A DNA stretch of 64,000 nucleotides from Plenodomus lindquistii. Taxonomy: Eukaryota > Ascomycota > Dothideomycetes > Pleosporales > Leptosphaeriaceae. Position 1 is the stretch's first letter, and each line of letters begins with the position of its first letter. Shown here one piece after another: positions 59,331-64,000 of the stretch. A model generated the notes under the pieces. It saw nothing but the letters and a program-made list of their open reading frames with translations, was not told the DNA's origin and ran no database searches. The DNA lies in contig JANUWI010000023.1 of the NCBI GenBank assembly GCA_025504975.1, positions 1-64,000 of the forward strand, in the 5' to 3' direction. Both the position numbers and the translations under genes were made by a program.

Positions 59331-62300
59331 AAGTCGAAAATATGACCTGTCAAACCTCAATCTCTCAAAACTATTTCAAGGTTCCCATTTCCTCGTATCC
59401 ACTGTTTTGTGCAACCTAGGCGTAGGTGTGAAACTACTGTCGCTCATCGATACCGGCGCCCAAGGATATCTCTTTTTGAATTCACGCATTGTTTCTTCTT
59501 TATCTTCTTCACTTCGAACCAAGGTCCGAAAACTACCCTACCCGGTGACGGTTAGAGGGTTCAAGGACCAAATCTCTTCACCAGTTGTAGAATATATCCG
59601 TCTCCACATGATTGTGGACGGACGAAAGATTCTGAACTGTCCATTCGTTATACTCGATCTAGGAGCTCAGGATGTGATCATTGGGATGCAATGGTTGAAA
59701 AGGTTCAAGATCCTACTAGATACGGATAGGTCCCGGTTACAGTGGCCAGCCACTTACCCCAAAACCTATATCCCCACTCCCCCAATTCTCATGCAACTCC
59801 ATCAAAGAACACCAAAGGAGCACGTCGTTCTTGACATCAAGAGACGAGACGTCCTATGGGAAAAGGAGTCGTATCGGGAGACTAGTAGCCCACACCCCTC
59901 AATCAATCGCATTCGTGGAATTTTCAAAGCCCCACGATACCGGGACATCCCTCCGGAGATACGAAAACCGGACCCGCCCCGAAAACCCTTTGAAACCCCT
60001 CCTGGTCCCCGAGTCGCCATCATTTCCGCCAATGCCTTCCACTTCAACATGAAAAAGAAAGAAAATGAGTTCTTCACTACCAGTCTGTACGAGATCGACC
60101 GGATCCTCGAGGACTACGACAGAGAGGACGTTCAAGAAAATGACCGTTTGATCCGGGACCGACTCCCCTCCTGCTACCAGCAGTATCGGGACGTATTCAG
60201 TTTGTTAGCTGCAGAGGAACTACCGGAACACCGACCGTATGACCACAAGATCATCCTGAACGAACCTCTACCCAACAACTTCAGCCCTCTGTACAAGCAA
60301 AACACCGAGGACTTAGAAGCTGTCAAGAAGTACGTCCAGGAGAACTTACGGAAGGGATTCATAGAGACTAGCCACAGCCCCTTCGCTTCCCCTATTCTCT
60401 GTGTCCGCAAACCCAACAAGTCGCTCCGTATCTGTATTGACTACCGAAAGCTCAACCAGCTCACCCGAAAGGACGCCTACCCGATTCCGAGGATAGACGA
60501 CTTACTGATCCGCCCAAGCAAGGCCAAGATCTTCACCAAGTTTGATATTCGAGCAGCCTTTAACAAAATCCGCATGGATCCAGAGTCCGAGGAATACACT
60601 ACCTTCCGTACCCGCTACGGATCATACAAGTGCAAAGTACTCCCCTTCGGTCTCTGCAATGGCCCCTCCACCTATCAAAGGTACATGAACGATGTGCTTA
60701 TAGATTACTTGGATGATTTCTGTATCGCCTACTTAGACGATATCCTTATCTACTCCGAAGACGTCCAGAGCCACCAACGACACGTCGAGCTCGTCCTAGA
60801 AAGACTACGAAAAGCAGGGCTACAAGTAGCAATCAAGAAAAGCGAATTCCACGTTACTCGAACTAAGTATTTGGGATATATCCTGACCGACCAAGGAATA
60901 GAGGTAGATCCAGAAAAGGTGGAAGTACTCCATAACTGGGTCCGACCCACCACCGTAACAGGTGTCAAGTCTTTCCTAGGGTTCACCGGATTCTACAGAC
61001 AATTCATCCCTGAATTCTCACGAGTAGCCAAGCCAATGATAGCTCTACAAAGTCCCTCAACCCCATTCGTATGGACTGAGGATTGTCAAAACAGCTTCGA
61101 GAAGCTGAAGTCCTCGCTCCTAGCAATCCCAGTCCTGTGCCACTTCAATCCCGATTACGATACGAAACTGGAAACCGACGCCTCGGACGGAGTAGTAGCC
61201 GGAATCATGTCTCAAAAACACCCGGACGGCAAATGGTACCCTGTAGCCTTCTACAGCAAAACACTCACCGGAGCAGAGCTTAATTGGGAGATACACGACA
61301 AAGAACTGTTTGCTATTGTCACCGCCTTCAAGAAATGGAAAGCCGAACTGACCTCGGTTCGGCACCGAGTCCAAGTGTACACCGATCATCGATCCTTGGA
61401 GTACTTTATGAGCACAAAGGTCCTGAATCAACGACAAGCCAACTGGGCTGAGCTTATGGCCCCCTTCAACTTCCGAATCGAGTACACCCCGGGCAAAAGC
61501 AATGAGCGCGCAGACATCCTCAGTCGACGAGAACAAGACATGAAGGATCTCAAAGTGGCCCAACAAGACAATCGCTCCTTGGTCCTCCTTGACCCGGCTA
61601 GGCTACACGGCCGTATCAACTCCGAACTGGCAAAGCAATACCTAGAGTCCTCCCTACAAACGACCATCGCTTCTCTCCAACTAACCCCAACGATGTCGCT
61701 AGATTCCTTGGAGCTAACGGAAGCCCTGTTGAAGGAGAACCGACAGTCTCTTGAAAAGGAACGCTCTTCACTGCCCTCCCAGTATCGGATAGATAACGGA
61801 CTTCTCCTCTATGGTGACCGCCTTTGCGTTCCCCCGGACTCCCTGCTCTGTACACGACTCATCAGAGAGGCACATGATCAAGTATCGACAGCCCATCCTA
61901 GTGCTACGAAAACTTACCAGTTGCTCGCACAACGATACCACTGGAAAGGGATGGAAGCCACCTGCAAACGGTACGTGCGTAACTGCGTCGCCTGCCGAAG
62001 ATCCCATCCGAGACAGACCCGAATCCAAGGGTTCCTCCACCCCTTGCCAATTCCGGAGAAACCCATGCAACATCTCACAATGGATTTCAAATCTTTCCCC
62101 AAAGACCGACACGGCTACGATCAGATCCTGGTAATCATTGATCGACTCTCCAAGCAAGCGATCACGATACCGTGCCACAAGACAATAGACGCCCGAGGCC
62201 TTGCTCAACTGTTCATACAATGGGTATATCGGTTTGGACACACTCCCGAGAGTATCGTCTCCGACCGTGGAGCCCAGTTCGTTTCCCGATTCTGGTCCGA

Positions 62301-63234
62301 ATTCTGCCAGATCATAGGTGTCAAGATACGACTCTCCACCGCCTATCACAAACAAACTGACGGCCAAACCGAAATCATGAACAAGTATATCGACCAACGC
62401 CTACGGCCGTTCGTGACGTACTACCAGGACAACTGGAGCGAACTCCTTCCGCTCATGGACCGAGCCCAGATGACGCTCCCGCACGCGTCGATAGGAATGG
62501 CCCCGTACCAGCTCCTGTATGGTTCCGAACCCCGACAGAGCTGGGACTGGCACCACTCGAAAGCAGCCAATCCTATCGAGAAACTCAACTACCAGGAGGC
62601 TCATGATCTAGCTACTCGAATGCACGACGCTTGGAAACGAGCCAAGGAGAACATGGAAAAGGCACAAGACCGAATGCGTTCCGCTGTCAACGCCCACCGA
62701 CGTCCCGTCGACTGGGGAATCGGAGACAAAGTCTATCTCTCTACTGCCAACCTGGCGACCACGAGACCTAGCCGAAAGTTGTCCGAACTGTGGGAAGGTC
62801 CCTTCGAAGTCCTCGAACAGGTTGGGCATTCCTATAGACTTAAGCTCCCCCTAGGCTCCAAGATACACGACGTGTTCGCACCTGACGTCCTCTGTAAGGA
62901 TCCCAACGACCCTCTACCAGGACAAGAGGCTCCGAAGCCGCCAGCTACCCCCATACAAGGCGTAGAGGAGTGGGAAGTTGAAGAAATCCTCGCCAGCAAG
63001 CTCACCCGAAACAAGCTGAAATACAGAGCTAGCTGGGTAGGACACGATCCGGACCCGACCTGGTATCCAGCCTCCAACTTCATGGGCTCCCCCCATAAAC
63101 TGCGAGACTTCCACCAGAAGTATCCTGATCGTCCAGGACCTCCCCGGGCACTATACAGATGGCTTCAGGCATGGGAAGAAGGAGTAGAGGACATGTCACA
63201 GTTGGCAGATGATCGTGTTTTACAAGCCCAATAG
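59303..63234 (+). CDS. pol: Pol polyprotein of the Gypsy element (protease, RT, RNase H, integrase, chromodomain)
   Basis: Read in the -1 frame relative to gag from about 59297. There is no ATG at its beginning, so it is made as Gag-Pol. Counting from Leu at 59407: aspartic protease LIDTGAQGYLF (D15); reverse transcriptase with YRKLNQL, FDIRAAFNKI (~379), LPFGLCNGPSTYQ and YLDD (442-445); RNase H ETDASDG (~591) and YTDHRSLEYF; integrase zinc domain H-H-C-C ending CVACRRSH (~823-865); core D,D,E (TMDFKSF ~893, VSDRGAQF ~952, QTDGQTE ~990); C-terminal LWEGPFEVLEQVGHSYRLKL; and a chromodomain, EWEVEEILASK...YRASWVGHDPDPTWYP (~1187-1237), which in chromoviruses steers integration to modified histones. 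All catalytic motifs are intact over ~1275 codons, so the element may still be active. Confidence 0.93.
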
Positions 63235-63365
63235 TTTTTCCGTCGTTAATGTACAAAGATCGCAGCTAGTATACAAGACTGGTGCATGGCCCTTGCCAAC
63301 GAGACCCTCGGCCTGGCAAGCCAACCATCGCGGATGGGTATAGGAGCCCCTCAGGACCTACCCAT
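63235..63365. other. Spacer between pol and the antisense gene
   Basis: 131 bases between the convergent stops; no polypurine tract or LTR start seen. Confidence 0.5.
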
Positions 63366-64000
63366 CTACCGCCGTGACCCCTCGACCTCCACCTCACTGT
63401 CGGAGGCGTCACGCACCTCACCCAACTCGGAGTCCTCAGCGCCCCCACGCTTCAAGAACTTCCCGTTAGGCCCACGAACGGGCCCGCGTTTCCTCTTGCC
63501 ACCAGAAGAACCCGGAGCCTCCCCAGAAGGAGCGGCAACCGAGGTCACCACGTCCTTCCGGAGAAGCCGCATCTCCTGGCGCAAGTCCGAAACCTCCTCG
63601 CGCAGGCCCCGAAGCTCCTCCTGTTGTGCGTAGTAGCTCGCCAGCATCACATCAGTCGCGCCGAGGCCAGCAACCTGCGCAGTCGCCACCTGCACCACAG
63701 AAGCCAACGTCCTTGCAGCTGAGCTAGCCGCAGCCCTCGCATCCGCCAGCTCGGCCTCGAGCTCCCTCGCTTCATCCTCGTCAGCTGGCACAGCCCGCGC
63801 AGCAAGGCCTTCAAAATCGCGGAGCGCCGCCACGACTTGGTCGCATTCCGGTCCCGCATACACAGGCATCTGAAGGGGTCAGAAAGAGCTCCGAGCTAAC
63901 AGAAGAGGACAGTCACTTACCGGTTTGCACTTCTCGTTCAGAAGCGTGCAATAAGCACACTTCTTTGAGCCCGCCGACTCGAACGAATGCGTAAAGTCAA
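63366..64000 (-). CDS. Antisense accessory gene of the Gypsy element (partial, spliced)
   Basis: Minus strand, stop TAG at 63366-63368. The long exon is open from 63869. A GT-AG intron fits at 63920-63870 (GTAAGTGACT...CTTCAG, 51 nt), and the exon upstream of it (64000-63921) continues in frame, giving a KKCAYCTLLNEKCKP segment at the junction: C-x2-C-x6-C, resembling a half Zn2Cys6 or knuckle motif. After the splice come an Ala/Glu-rich helix (~residues 20-70 of the exon), a heptad-rich coiled coil (YYAQQEELRGLREEVSDLRQ), and the basic stretch GGKRKRGPVRGPNGKFLKR, which looks like a nuclear localisation signal, then an acidic tail. The N-terminus is beyond the window. I do not recognise a named family. 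The composition suggests a nuclear, possibly DNA-binding protein. Confidence 0.65.

Larger units (their letters stand above)
57289..64000 (+). mobile_element. Undamaged Ty3/Gypsy chromodomain retrotransposon, 3' end outside the window
   Basis: Begins TGTGAC at 57289 with a 5' LTR to about 57705 (ending GTTACA). A leader of ~320 bases follows, then intact gag (58028-59302), a -1 frameshift site, intact pol (59302-63234) and an antisense spliced gene (63366 to beyond 64000). The 3' LTR is not reached. Base composition is balanced, with no RIP bias, in sharp contrast to the relic it interrupts. No TGG-type primer binding site is evident after the LTR, so tRNA or self-priming is undecided. Domain order RT-RNase H-integrase-chromodomain places it among chromoviruses. 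Confidence 0.9.

Overview
The window is nuclear DNA of a filamentous ascomycete (Pezizomycotina, most likely a Dothideomycete/Pleosporales-type genome; the order is an inference). The evidence is short GT-AG introns of 46-57 nt, a divergent pair of type I fatty acid synthase subunit genes, fungal families (Brl1/Brr6, deuterolysin, Dal5-type permease, rhodopsin-domain/PTH11-like membrane protein), and two very AT-rich blocks almost empty of CA and TG dinucleotides, the signature of repeat-induced point mutation (RIP). Layout: 1-~2870 is a RIP-degraded repeat block holding relics of pogo/Fot1-like DNA transposons. ~2900-22000 is gene-dense: BRL1/BRR6-like (+), FAS beta (-), FAS alpha (+) sharing a ~1.3 kb promoter region, then an FAD monooxygenase (-). 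~22000-40570 is an accessory zone with intact genes (OYE-type flavin oxidoreductase, SRR1-like hypothetical, F-box protein, secreted deuterolysin, MFS permease) mixed with broken ones (FAD-monooxygenase fragment, an unrecognised minus-strand gene, an alpha/beta hydrolase with one in-frame TGA, a rhodopsin-domain membrane protein, an O-methyltransferase), plus a 304-bp MITE and a ~115-bp tandem repeat. ~40570-57288 is a second RIP block with nested transposons: a Ty1/Copia element with recognisable LTRs, split by a full-length 1.85-kb Fot1-like element; another Fot1-like relic split by a third 1.83-kb Fot1-like element; and a Ty3/Gypsy relic. At 57289 the composition switches within a few bases to an undamaged Ty3/Gypsy chromodomain retrotransposon that runs past the window end. 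The two FAS genes encode the two chains of one cytosolic enzyme and probably share regulation. The most interesting part is the undamaged retrotransposon. Its gag and pol are joined by a textbook -1 frameshift signal (GGGAAAC, 6-nt spacer, GC-rich hairpin), and downstream of pol it carries an antisense, spliced gene for a small Cys-motif/coiled-coil/basic protein. The monooxygenase, OYE, O-methyltransferase and MFS genes resemble tailoring and export functions of a secondary-metabolite locus, but no backbone synthase is present, so this is only a possible relic.
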